Part shown: positions 44,977 to 55,808 of the stretch, one piece after another
Layout of the letters: the number at the start of each line of letters is the position of its first letter
How positions within the stretch are numbered: position 1 is the first letter of the stretch
Assembly (NCBI GenBank): GCA_029339195.1
Contig: JAPTJF010000014.1
Location: 124,001 to 188,000 of the forward strand
Length of the DNA stretch: 64,000 nt
DNA from: Micractinium sp. NFX-FRZ
Lineage: Eukaryota > Chlorophyta > Trebouxiophyceae > Chlorellales > Chlorellaceae
Reading direction: 5' to 3'
Program-made: the position numbers and the translations under genes
Notes under the pieces: generated by a model
What the model saw: only the letters and a program-made list of their open reading frames with translations
Databases searched by the model: none
What the model was told of the DNA's origin: nothing

Positions 44977-47900
44977 TCATGCCTGGCCCTGCTGCTCCCC
45001 TGCCTGCTCACGCTGCCGCTCAGCCGCCAGCACCTTGCACACACGCATGTGCCCCGCCCGCCAGTCGGCGTGCGAGCAGGCGGTGCTGCAGTACCGTGCC
45101 ACCCTGCACCCGCCGCACCGCTTGCTGCCTTCAGCTCCCAGGTTGGCGCAGCGCAGGTAGGCGCAGCTGCGGGTGGCCACCGCCCGCGCCAGCTCCAGCT
45201 GCAGCGCCGCCTGCTGCTCTGCCTGCTGCCAGTGCTGACGCAGCAGCCCTGCAGCCTGCTCAGCCCTGGGCAGCACCAGCTCCCGCGCCAGCACAGCGCT
45301 CTGTCCAATTGTTGATGCCCCAAGTGCCTCACGCTCCCCACGAATCCACTCCTGCAGCGTGCTCAGCTGGCGGCAGGTGCTGGCACCTGCACTGTTGGCG
45401 CTGCTGCCGGCACTGATGCCGGGTCCGCCGCCGCCGCTGCCGCCGCCGCTGCCGCCACCATCGCTGCTGCCAGCGCCGTCGCCGCTGCTGCTGCTGCCAT
45501 CCATGTGACCAGCCTGTTGGCTACAGACGTTGCCCGCCTGCTCAATGAAGTCTGAGACCAAGTGCAGCCCATCAGCATAGAACATCATCATCTGCAGCAT
45601 GGGCGCAAACGGCACAGCCCGTGAGCTTGGAGTGTGGAGTTGGGCAATGGCGGGGCAATGGCGGGCACATGGCGGGGACACAGAGCTGGACAGAGTGCTG
45701 CAGCACAGCGCCAGCACAGCAGCTCCACAGCATGCACTTCACGCCCCCTACCCGCACACCACAAAACCCACAGCGCAGCAGCGCAAAACCCATGCAGGCA
45801 CCGCCCACTCACATACTGCCGTGTGCGTGGGTCGGTGGGTGCCAGCAGGGCATCAATCAGGCCGCCAGACAGGAGCACCGCCTTGAAGTGCACAGAGCAT
45901 GGCCGCTTGACCAAGGCGTCCATAAAGTCCTCATGCCACTGGATGTCCTCCTCGTAGTGGATGCCTCTCAGCTGCAGGGCAGGCAACGGGCAGCGGAGGA
46001 GGCAGGTGTGCACAGATGATCTAATGCAAAGAAGGCAGCAGAGGGGTGGGCAAAGCGGCGGACGTAGTGTGCGGATAGCTCGCTTGTGGTGAGCTGCCGG
46101 GGGGGCAAGGCTCCCTGCACTGCTGTGAATGGCTCGGCAGGCAGGCGGCCAGACCAGCGCTGCTTACCGACTTGGCGACGACTGGCAGCATCTTCTGCAG
46201 CCGTTCTTCCGTCAGCAGGGCTGCAGGGACGGCCGCCCCCGCCGCCACGACCTCCTTTGCCCACCGCCTGATGGTGGCCACGTCCGTGGCATCAAGAGTG
46301 GCGGGAACCAGCCCTGAGAAGGCTTGGTGAAGCGCCTCCCAGCGCGCCGCCCAGCTGGCTGCCTCGTGCTGGCGGCTGCAGCAGGCAGCCAGCGAGGGGG
46401 GTAAGGTGCACGGACAAGAGTGGGCCTTGGAGAGACGGCTGTGCATGGAGGGCTGCGCCGTACCAGCTGTCCCCAGGCGCACTTGTGCCACGTGCTCGTG
46501 GCACCACCTGTCCCAATTGTTGCTGCACCCGCACCCACCTGACTGCTGCCTCCTGCTCCCCATCTGGATGCGCACTGCGCTGCACAGCCTCGATCACCGC
46601 CTGTGCCGCTTCCAGTGCTACCACCCCCGCACTGTGGACGCCAAGAAGGCCGGTCCCCAGGCTTACAGCTGCCAGCCAAGGGGGCTCCACCGCCGTTGCC
46701 GCAAAGTGCACCAGGCGGCAGGCGGACAGCTGCAGGCGGCGGGCCGCTTGTGTGGCGGCCTGGCGCTCAGCTGGGCTGCCGGCTGGCAGCGCGCCAGGTC
46801 GGCTGCCGAGGACTGCCTTGAGCGGTGGGTGGATGCATCCCGGCACGGCCAGGCAGCGACTTGCCAGATGCACGGCGTTGGCTGGCAGGTTACCGCCCTG
46901 TGCCTGCCACTGCTGGGAGAACTGATTCGTCAGGGGCAGCAAGCCCAGCGCGGCATCGCCAGCTATTAATAGCTGCTCCGCCTCCTGCCAGCTCAGCACG
47001 CTGCCAACGCTGCCGGTGTGCGCCAGCAACAGCTCAATGTGCTTGCAGAAGGCTAGGTTGCCGTTGACCCTGACCGCATGGGGCGCCGTCGCGCGCAGCG
47101 CCGCAGCCAGCCGCGGCAGCAGCCGTACCATGTCCCACGCGCCCGACCGCCGCGCTGCGGCTGCCTGGCTGCCCGGCTGCAATGCCTGCCTGCGGTGCAG
47201 CAGCCAAACGGTTGCCTGCAGGAGCTGCGCTGTGGTGCGCCAGCCCTCGCCGTGCCTCCATGCTGTCACGCCGTCGGGGCAGGCCAGCGGCAGCTGCTCT
47301 GTCAGGCAGACTGCCAGCTGGTGCAGCGCTGCCAGCTCAGCTGGTGCCCCGCCTTGGGAGAGAAACTGCGGCGCCAGGGACGAACAGCCCAGCGCCTGGA
47401 TCGCATGCGACAGCTGGCCCCAAGTGCGATCAGTAGCGCCAGGTGGCTGCCAGCCTGGCACGCCCGCGGCTGCCTCCCCCGGCAGCAGCGCCGCCGCTGC
47501 AGTGCGCAGGCTGTACTTGAGCAGCAGGCCGACCAGCTGCAGCTGCAGGCTGGCGTCTGCCTGCACCGCTGCCTGCACGCCGTCGAAGCCCCTGTTGGTA
47601 TTGACATCCAGCAGGCATGTGCAGATCTGGGCGTGATTCCACAGCGCCACAGGCGCCACGGGGTTGCCTGCATCGCACAAGGGCGCAAAGCAGCTGTTCC
47701 AAGCATCAACTGACTGCTTGGTTGCCTGTTTGGCAGAGCACTGCAGCGGCTGGCAGGCGGCGGCCCAGCCCGTGCAGCCACTCATTGCAGGTTGCGAGTG
47801 GAGTCAGGCACCTGCACCGGCGGGCATTGCGTCGCCCATGCAAGCACCCGTGTGTCCCCAGAGCACGCAACGTACCCATGCCGTCCTGCTCCAGCGCCGT

Positions 47901-48681
47901 CCACATCGCCCTGGTGGTGGCCGCCAGCCAGGTCACAGCGGTCTCAGGCCTGAACAGTGTGGTGCTGGCATACGCCACGCAGGCGGGGTCACCCGACACA
48001 ACCAGCATGCACAGCAGCCGTGCAACCACCTGCATCTGCAGGTGCGAACAATCAAAGGCTTTCCTCCAATCGCCCTGGGCCAGCGCCCGCTCAAGAGCCG
48101 CCCGCCCGCTGCCCATCAGGAGCAAGGCGCCGGAGCTCAGCTGCTGGAGGTTGCTGCCGCTGCAGCCGCTTTCTTGGGCCAGCGTGGCAGCCCCAAACAG
48201 TGTGCTGTATACCGCACGCAGCAGCAAGTCGGGCTGGCTGCCACCCGCCTGGCAGTGCCGGTCTAGAGCTGCCAGGCGAGGGCCCAGCTGCGCCAGCTGC
48301 CTGCAGGGACCGCAGTACCAGACAGGCGCCAAGCCCGATAAGCACAATCAAGCCAGCCTGACTGGGAGGGACTGTGGATTCCACGTGCAGAAAGGCAAGC
48401 AAGCAGGCAGGCAAGCAGGCAAGCAAAGCCGACGGGCGTAAAGGGCAGGCGAGCAGCGAGAGGCAGGCAAGCAGGCAGGTCGTGGCAGGCAGGGGCAGGC
48501 AGCGCCCTCACCTGTGCAGGCGGCTCCGCTGCTGCGGCGTGAAGGCCGGCGCCGTCGATGTTGTGCTCATTGCCGACAGGAAAAACGGCTGTGCAGCGGT
48601 ACTGAAATGCTCAACGCTGGGCATTCGCCCGTGTGCGCCCAGGGCGGCCAGCACGGCATCAAGCTTGGCAGTGACGTCCAT
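44977..48681 (-). CDS. MYND zinc-finger protein, copy 2, intact
   Basis: Six minus-strand exons, 48681-48512, 48300-47876, 47667-46539, 46375-46168, 45971-45813 and 45591-44977, encode 901 residues. The last about 45 residues before a short charged tail form a MYND finger with spacing C-x4-C-x10-C-x2-C-x4-YC-x3-C-x7-H-x3-C. MYND fingers usually bind proline-rich partners in transcriptional or chromatin regulators. The remaining about 830 residues are helical, Leu/Ala-rich and divergent, with ARRLQLSACRLVHF and RWEALHQAFSGLVPATL shared with copy 1, and a Ser/Gly-rich linker before the finger. The helical part may be an armadillo/HEAT-like solenoid, which is inference. No targeting signal is apparent. 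Confidence 0.82.
48395..48430. repeat. GCAGGCAA/GCAAGCAA tandem repeat in MYND copy 2 intron 1
   Basis: Imperfect tetranucleotide repeats of AAGC/AGGC lie between exons 1 and 2. Confidence 0.75.
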
Positions 48682-49465
48682 CAGGGTTGGGGTGGGTACT
48701 ACAGCACACCAGCAACCTGGCGCACAAAAGGAAGCGTGCAGTTTCAGCTACTGCTGCTGAGTGGCGTGGCTGCTTTTGATACATTGCACGCAGCATAGGG
48801 GCATGGTGGGCCGGACGCGTTGGTGGCGGCGCTGGAAGGGGCCGCAGATGTAGTGACAGGCGCGAGCCCAGGCGGGCCGGGGCAGAAGCGGCGGCAGCGA
48901 CAGCCCTGCGCAGTCCCGGCACCCGCTTACCAATGCAACCTCCTTGTCTGTGGGCTCTTGACGTGCGGGTGCGGACAACGAGTGGCGTGGTCAGGCCACA
49001 CTAGGCTTTGTGCACTGAATTATGTTTGAGGACTGTAGGAGACTGTTCATGCGCATAAAGCAGGCTGTTTTGAGCTTCCTGTTGGCCTGCTGTGCCGGCC
49101 GTGCTGCCCAAGAGCGCCAATGACTGGTCATCGCTCGTTCGTAGTGCACGCTTTGTCAATCGAACCTACACAAGCTCGTGTTGATCAAGCTGCGGCCCCA
49201 GTTTAGCGCTGCCTGCAACACGCCCATTCGCGGCCCAGTCTGGTCGCCCAGGTGTCGGTTCTTGATTTTACGCTTGGGCCTCCAAGGTGGGGATTCAAAT
49301 CAACTCAGCCATGCTTGGCCGCCAGTTTGTGTGCGGTGGTGCCACCTCCGCACACCCACTGCCGCAACCCGCCGGCAGCCTCACCCGCCAGAGCCAGCCG
49401 GCGCGCCTGCACCGCTGCAGCATCACGCTACAATCCCTCACTCCTTTTCTTGTCCTCTTGCAGCA
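48682..49465. promoter_or_regulatory. Divergent intergenic region
   Basis: 784 bp between MYND copy 2 (-) and the VOC gene (+). A polypyrimidine-AG sequence just before the VOC ATG suggests a 5' UTR intron. No other features were recognised. Confidence 0.4.
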
Positions 49466-49827
49466 ATGAGGCTGGAGCTTGACCACTTGGTGGTGGCAGC
49501 CACCTCCCTGGAGTCGGGCGTGCAGCACGCCGCCGCCGCTCTGGGCGTCCCTCCCGCCGCCTTCTCCCCGGTTGGCACCCACGTGCTGATGGGCACCCAC
49601 AACCGCCTGCTCAGCCTGGGGGACGACTGCTACTTGGAAGTCATTGCAGTCGACCCAGAGGCCCCTGCCTCGATCCCCGGCAGGCCGCGTTGGTTCGGGC
49701 TGGATGATCCCGCCGTGCAAGCGCGCCTGGCTGCGAGACCCCGCCTGCTGCACTGGGTGGCGCGCCTCTGCCCTCCCGGCGACCTCGGCCAGCCGGCGGC
49801 AGAGGCAGCTGGTGCGGCGGGGGGCGG

Positions 49828-49863
<36 letters not shown>

Positions 49864-50215
49864 GGAAGGGTCGCCGCCGGGGCTGCCGCCTGTGCTGGCC
49901 ATGCAGCGGGGCGACTTCCGTTGGCGCATCTGTGTGCCCGCCAACGGCAGCCTCCCCGGCTGGGGCAGCGCCGGCGCCGGCAGCGGCCTCATTCCCACCG
50001 TAATACAGTGGGACGTCCCATGCACCCCGGCACAACAGCTGCCCCCCAGCGGGCTCTCCCTGCGCCGCCTCACGGCCACCGCCCAGCACCCCAAAGCCCT
50101 GAGAGCGGCGCTGGCAGAGATGGGGGCTGGGCAGCTGATCTGTGTGCAGGCTGGGGAGGAGGCATGCCTGGCTGCGGAGGTAGAGACAGCGGCGGGGGTG
50201 CGGCAGCTTACATGA
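49466..50215 (+). CDS. VOC-superfamily glyoxalase-like protein
   Basis: A single coding exon of 249 residues starts at the ATG two bases after a strong acceptor (CTCTTGCAG), so a 5' UTR intron is likely. The N-terminal motif LELDHLVVAATSLESGV and the block LMGTHNRLLSLGDDCYLEVIA match the Glyoxalase_3 type of the vicinal-oxygen-chelate superfamily, with RPRWFGLDDP after it. The first His (LDH) and the Glu of YLEV are potential metal ligands. A run of 10 Gln (CAG repeats near 49830-49861) interrupts the middle, between two VOC half-modules. These proteins are mostly uncharacterised and have no signal peptide here. Confidence 0.85.
49829..49861. repeat. (CAG)n repeat encoding poly-Gln
   Basis: Ten consecutive CAG codons in the VOC gene, a slippage-prone tract. 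Confidence 0.9.
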
Positions 50216-50566
50216 CAGCCAGTCCAACAAAACGTGCACGCATGAATTCGGTGTACTGGATGTGAAAGATGCAGTGATTGTGGCGACATGGAGTGAGGCT
50301 GGTAGGGATGATTTGGGGCTGTCAGTGAATGAGCGAGCACAAGAGGGGTGAGAGTTTGCAGGGAGGGCGGTCCACAGGAACAGAAGGCGGACACGAGGGG
50401 GCAGCGTGGGGAGTCAGAGAGACACATGATGTAGCACATGACGTCGCAGGCAACAGATGGGATGGAGGGCTGGTAGAGTCCAAAGCCTCGGAGTGAGGGC
50501 AGCGTGGGCGCAGCCCCGCCCTGCCAGGCAGGGATAGCCGTGGCACCATGAGACAACCGGCAGCTC
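50216..50566. other. Intergenic, convergent 3' flanks
   Basis: 351 bp between the VOC stop (+) and the PhoD-like stop (-). No gene evidence was seen. Confidence 0.5.
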
Positions 50567-53500
50567 TCATACCGGCAGGCATGTGTCCAGCGATATGGTC
50601 AGCTGCTGCAGCACCGTGCCGCCGCTCCGCCCCTCGCCCCCTCGTATCTGCATGCTGAGCTGGCGCCTGTCCCAGTCAAACTCCAGCATCCCAAAGGCGG
50701 GCACCTTCACAAACCCGCAGTCCCCCTCTATCCGCAGGCCAGAGTGCTCCCTGCAGGCGGGGCGGGGAGGGCAGGACAGGCGAGTAAAGCAGGGTGGGCA
50801 AGTGAGGCGGTGGCACGTGGGCAGGCGGGTGAGGCAGAACAGGCAGGCAGGGCAGGCAGGTGGGCGAGCCGGCAGAAGGGGCTGGCAGGCAGGACCAACG
50901 AGTGGCGCAGGTGAGGCAGGGAAACGCTGTGGCACCGCAGCTGATGCTGGGCATGTCTGGTCGCCTGCTGCTGCTGCTGTGCACGCTGCCCACCTGCGGT
51001 AGCCTTGGCAGGCCGCGTCGGGGCGGGCCGTGCTGTTGGACATGCCGCTTGCCATGACCTGCATCAAGCATTATATGATGGATGGGACGGAGGGGCCAGT
51101 GTGAAAAGGGCGATGCAACGGCTGGCTACACTACACAGTGGGACTCCTCCGCTGCTGAGCAGCACTGGCCATGGCTTGCCGCCAGCGCAGCACAGACCAA
51201 AGCGTGGCACAGCATGCCGCAGGCCAGCGCCGCGCAGCCCAGCACAGCACCCCCAGCACAGGCTGTCCCGAAGCTGTGTTACTTTTACCGCACAAAGTAC
51301 TTTCGCACCTGGTAAATGGGGGTGACCCAGTTGGCGGTGCCGTAAGCTTCAGAGTAGGGCTGCCCGCTGCCGGGCTTGGCAACTTTGATGTCGCTGCAAG
51401 GGGGAGCACCGAAACATGCGCGCACAGGGGCAGCGGGGCGTGAAGAGCCGGGACTCACCCGTGCATGAGGCAGGTGGACGGAGGCGAGCAGGGGAAGTCG
51501 AGCTGAGCTGAGCTGTGCCAGGTCATCACATCATGCCTGCCCTCGCCCTCACCTGTAGTGGTAGTCCCCTGTGATCACGACCCAGCAGCCGCCGTTGGCC
51601 GCCGCGTGCCGCTGTATCGTCTGCAGCAGGTTGAGCTGCGCCGGGCGGTAGCAGTCCCAGTCGTCGCCTGCACAAAATAATGAAAAAAAGAACTCCAGTG
51701 TCAGCCCCAGCTCGTTTTTCCTCGTACATCCCCCCCGCTCCTGGGCTGGGCTGGGCCCCTCCCAGCCGCGCCCGAGCGCCCAAAACACACCTGCAGCAGT
51801 AGCAAGCTCACATGGCAAGGCCAGCGGGCAGGTGAGCATGCGAGAGCGCAGGCACGCATGGGGCAGACAGAGGGCGGCCAGGCAGGCACGCATGCAGGCG
51901 GCTGATTCAGCCTCACTTGAGCACCGCCCCGTCCACTGGTTTGCCTCCGTGTTGTTGTCCAGCCCCGAGCTGCCAAACAGCACGCTGCCGCTGGCTATGA
52001 CCTTGACGGGCGCTGAGCTGGCGGCCAGCAGGGCGTCCAGCCAGCGGCGCTGCTGGGAGCCCAGCACCTCGCAGAAGGGGGACGCCTCCTCCGTCTGGGC
52101 TGCATAGGCGCTGTCACGCAGGTGGAGGCTGCGGGGCGGGCGGAGAAGGGAGGGGGGAGGGTCGGGCAGAGAGTGGAGAGGGAGGTGGAAATGAGGTGGG
52201 GCGGCAGGCCGGGGAGCAGGTGATGAGCAGAATGGCGCGGGCAGCAGGCGGGAGCTGGCCGAGCGGAAGGAGCAGCAGCCAACTGCTGGCGTGCAGTGGT
52301 GCATGGGGGGTCCCGCACACTGGCAACAGCAAAGAGGAGGCAGCAGGTGCCCTACCCTTACCACACACGCCCCTCACCTGCCATTGCTGGCATACAGCGG
52401 GCGCATGCCAAAGTCGGGGGAGGAGGCGTTGCAGGCCAGCTGCCACTGGGGGCCTGCCCTGCTGCCGGCCTGCACGCCGTGGAGTGCAGCCGGGGGAGCG
52501 GAAGTGTTGTGGACACTTGCAAGTAGATCTAGAACACAGGCGTTGCTCTTCGTGCTGTGCCTGCGCCGGCCTGAATGCCTGCCCGCCTGCCTGCCCGCCC
52601 CACCCTACCACTCCGGCTTGCTGTCGTGCTGACTGTCCACACCGCCAACTGCTGCTCACCTCTTCATACCACCGAAAGTCCAAGTGCGCAGTCTGCCTTG
52701 CAGCAGGCGGCCCCAATTCCCAGCTCACCACCAGCCAATCCTCCCGGCCTCACCTCTTCACACCACCCATAGTAGATGGCGCTGTCTGCCTTGCAGCAGG
52801 AGCCGTTGCTGCCGGTGGCGCCCCCTGTCGACACAAAGTCCTGGCACCACGAGTAGCTGCTGTGCTTCTTGTCTTTCAGCACCACATTGTGGCACCTGCA
52901 GGGGAGGCGAGGAGGGAAGTCGAGAAGAGGGGCGCGGCCAAGGGAAGGTGACACAGGGGGCAGGGCTGCTGCGATGCTTGCTTTATGGCACCGCCCTGGG
53001 GCGGACTGGGCGGGAAGCAGGGTCGAGATGGGGGATTATGGGTTGGGACAGGGGGCTTGCAGGGGCAAAGATGGGGGACACGGCAAGGCACGGGCAGGGA
53101 AGTGGAAGTGTCCTTGCGCACACCATCTCGGCTCCTGCCTACACCCCACCCCACCCCACCCTTACCCGCCCTCGCTCTCACCACTCACCACTCGTCTCGG
53201 ACCTCGCAGGGCAGCGTGGCCCGCTCGTAACGTTCATCCAGCAGCACCACCTCAACTTCCTGCCGGCTTCCCGGGTTCAGCTTGTACCCCCACTGGATGC
53301 CCTGCTGCGCCGCTCGCCGCGGGCTGGTGGCGGGCACCCCCAGCGCATCCAGGAAGATCTGCGGCAAGAGGGTGGGAGGAGAGAGGGCATGCACGGCAAA
53401 GGTATGCAGGCTGTACACAGTGGCAACAGTTGTTGGGGACGGAAAGCCACATGCAGGAAGGTCTCTCAAGAGTATGGTGTATGGTGGGTGTAAAGCCGGG

Positions 53501-55590
53501 CATCCAGGGAGGTGCAGGGCTGGGCAGCGGAGAGCAGGAAGCGCGGTGAGCACGAGAGCGTTGCAGGCGTGTGTGCAAGAGGGCAACCAGGCAAGGGGCA
53601 TCAGGCCAGCAGTCAGTGCTGTGCTGTGGCACCAGCAGCAGCGAGGCTGAGGAGGCGCAGCAGCTCGAACACTCCAAACCCCGGGGAGATCAGGCACTAC
53701 CCACGCGTGATCTGGCACCACACGACCCGACACAGCATGGCTACTCTACGCTGCACCCTGCGCGCCTGCTTCATGGAGTGCTTGTTGGGCAGGCGGCGGT
53801 TGAAATTGTTGATGCCTGCAGGCGGGGCAGCAGGGCAGGAGGCAGGTGTGTGGACGCGCTGCCTTGCCGCTCCCTATGGACTGCTGCTCCTTCAGCCAGC
53901 CAGGCGGCCAGGCGGCCAGTCAGCTAGCCAGCCCCTCTGATCAGGCCTCGCAGTGTTTCGGAAACATTATCTTCTCTTGTTGACTCAACCCACTCCCACG
54001 CAGCTCACCGTAGTCATGGTCGTCATAGACCCCCAGGACGGGGCGCGGGCATGCGTCCAAGTCATCGCCCGCTGGCACCCCCAGGCTGGCGCCCCCCTCC
54101 GCCGAGTCAAACCCGGGGCAGGAGTAGCGCAGGAAGGCTTGGTAGCCCGGCTGCTGCACCTGCAGGCAGGCAGGCAGGACAGGAGGTGAGTGTGGCAGGC
54201 AGCCGTCCTCAGCAATGGCGGCTTGCTTCCCACTCCCAGCCACCCATGATCCCGCACCTCTCCTCACTGCCCACCCCTCTCCTCCGACCGCTCCCCACGT
54301 GCGCCGCCACCATTGGCGGCTTGCTTCCCACTCCCCAGCCACCTGACCCCGCCCCTCCCCACCCCTCCTCTGCCCCATGTGCGCCACCACCGTCGGCGGC
54401 TTGCTTCCCACTCCCAGCCACCTGAAGCCGCCCCTCCCCACCCCTTTCATTGCTGCCCACCTGCGCCACCATTTTGTCGCGCACATTGTCCATGTCCCCC
54501 GCCATGCACATGTAGGGCGGCTGCTGCAGCCACGTGGGCGTGCACGTGCAGCCGCTGGCGTTGATGTTGGCAGCGCTGCATACCGATAGACAACGGGAAC
54601 GGGAAGGGCGGGGCAGCATGTCAACATTTGCCGCCCGACATGTAAAGAATATGATGAAGTCACTCGATAGGTTGTTTTTGTTGCGTTGCTGGTTCCATGC
54701 CGCTGCGGCTACACACACGGCAACATAGGCACAAACACACTCGGCACGTGCCTGCATTCATACGGCGGCTCATCCCCGTAAAACATGTCTCCCAGCCACA
54801 CCCAGGCGTCCGGTTGGCTGGGGATCACGCCCTGCAGGGGGCAGGGCAGGGAGGGGGTTGCCCGCTGGCAGGCAGCGGGAGAGCATGCCAGCTGGCACGG
54901 GCAGGCAGAGGGAGGGCATGCCGTGCAGAGCGGGGCGTCATGCCAGCGAGGCGTGTCTCCATGGATGCCCTGCCCTGCCATACCTCTTCCCATATCGGCT
55001 GCTCTCGGATGTCGTATGCGGCGCATGAGCCAAAGGCGATGCGTGAGGCGCGCTTCTTGGGCGGCCAGAGGGCCGAGCCACCCCAGGCCAGCGGCGCTGC
55101 TTGCATGGGCACCAGGCACCCCCAGGCCGCCCCCTCCCGCCTGCAGCGTAGTCCCGTGGCTACCAAAAGAGCCACCATTGTGGCCAGCAGCAGGGCAAAG
55201 ATGACGGCGGCGGCGACGCTGCACGGCACAGCGTGAGGACAGGGGCGGTAAGGGAGGCACCGGCGGTGGCGGCAGTGCGGCGGGAGGGCAGCGGCGGCAC
55301 ACCCCTCCAGCACGGCAGGGCGCTTCCCGGTGCTGTCCATTAGTGCAGTCTGCGTCCGGACATGCATTGGAGATGCACACCCACCTGCGAGCACAGTTGA
55401 GGCGGCGACGGCTTGGGGAGAGGGGGCTGTTGGGCTGGGCAGGGCTGGTGGGGGTCAGCGGAATGTCGACCTCCATTTCGAAGGTGGGGCTGCTCGTAAG
55501 GGCGGACGACCCATTGCGGAAGTCTGTGTTCAGCCTTTGCGTTTGCTCTTGCTCAGTTCGGTTCCGCTGGCCTCCCCACAAGCCAGCCAT
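50567..55590 (-). CDS. PhoD-like metallophosphatase with N-terminal membrane anchor
   Basis: Fourteen minus-strand exons encode 636 residues: 55590-55385, 55218-54984, 54831-54752, 54575-54461, 54159-54009, 53815-53757, 53358-53189, 52895-52754, 52469-52378, 52128-51917, 51667-51553, 51393-51309, 51058-50994 and 50750-50567. PhoD enzymes are Ca/Fe-dependent phosphomono- or diesterases. An N-terminal cytosolic tail of about 70 residues precedes a transmembrane helix (VAAAVIFALLLATMVALLVA), suggesting a type II membrane protein. Metal-site motifs are IAFGSCAAYD, WVWLGDMFYGDE, VLGVYDDHDYG and VVITGDYHYSDIK. A Cys-rich insert (NASGCTC..., GSCCKADSAIYYGWC) with sequons suggests an extracytosolic, glycosylated catalytic part. 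Intron 3 appears to use a GC donor. It is divergent from the ribokinase-fusion gene, 218 bp away. Confidence 0.9.
52655..52708 (-). repeat. Echo of PhoD-like exon 8 edge
   Basis: CTCACCTCTTCATACCACC and, 15 bases on, GTCTGCCTTGCAGCAGG repeat the exon 8 donor edge at 52750-52803, offset 95 bp, with a diverged core. Confidence 0.75.
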
Positions 55591-55808
55591 TGCTGCCAAC
55601 TACCTGCAGCGACTGCAAATATGTACTGATCACTTTCTGATTATCAAGAGCGCCCAGAGAGTCAGAGGCATTGCCACTTCGCGCCCAGCGGCTGCATAGC
55701 ACAGCACGGGGCCCAACCTTCTTCCAAGCACCCTTAAACGCCTTGCAGATACCGCCATCGCATTGAGGCAGACCAGGACCGGACCAGGAAGGAGACCGGC
55801 AGCACAGC
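55591..55808. promoter_or_regulatory. Compact bidirectional promoter
   Basis: Only 218 bp separate the divergent start codons of the PhoD-like and ribokinase-fusion genes, so both promoters and 5' UTRs overlap here. No specific element was identified. Confidence 0.6.
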
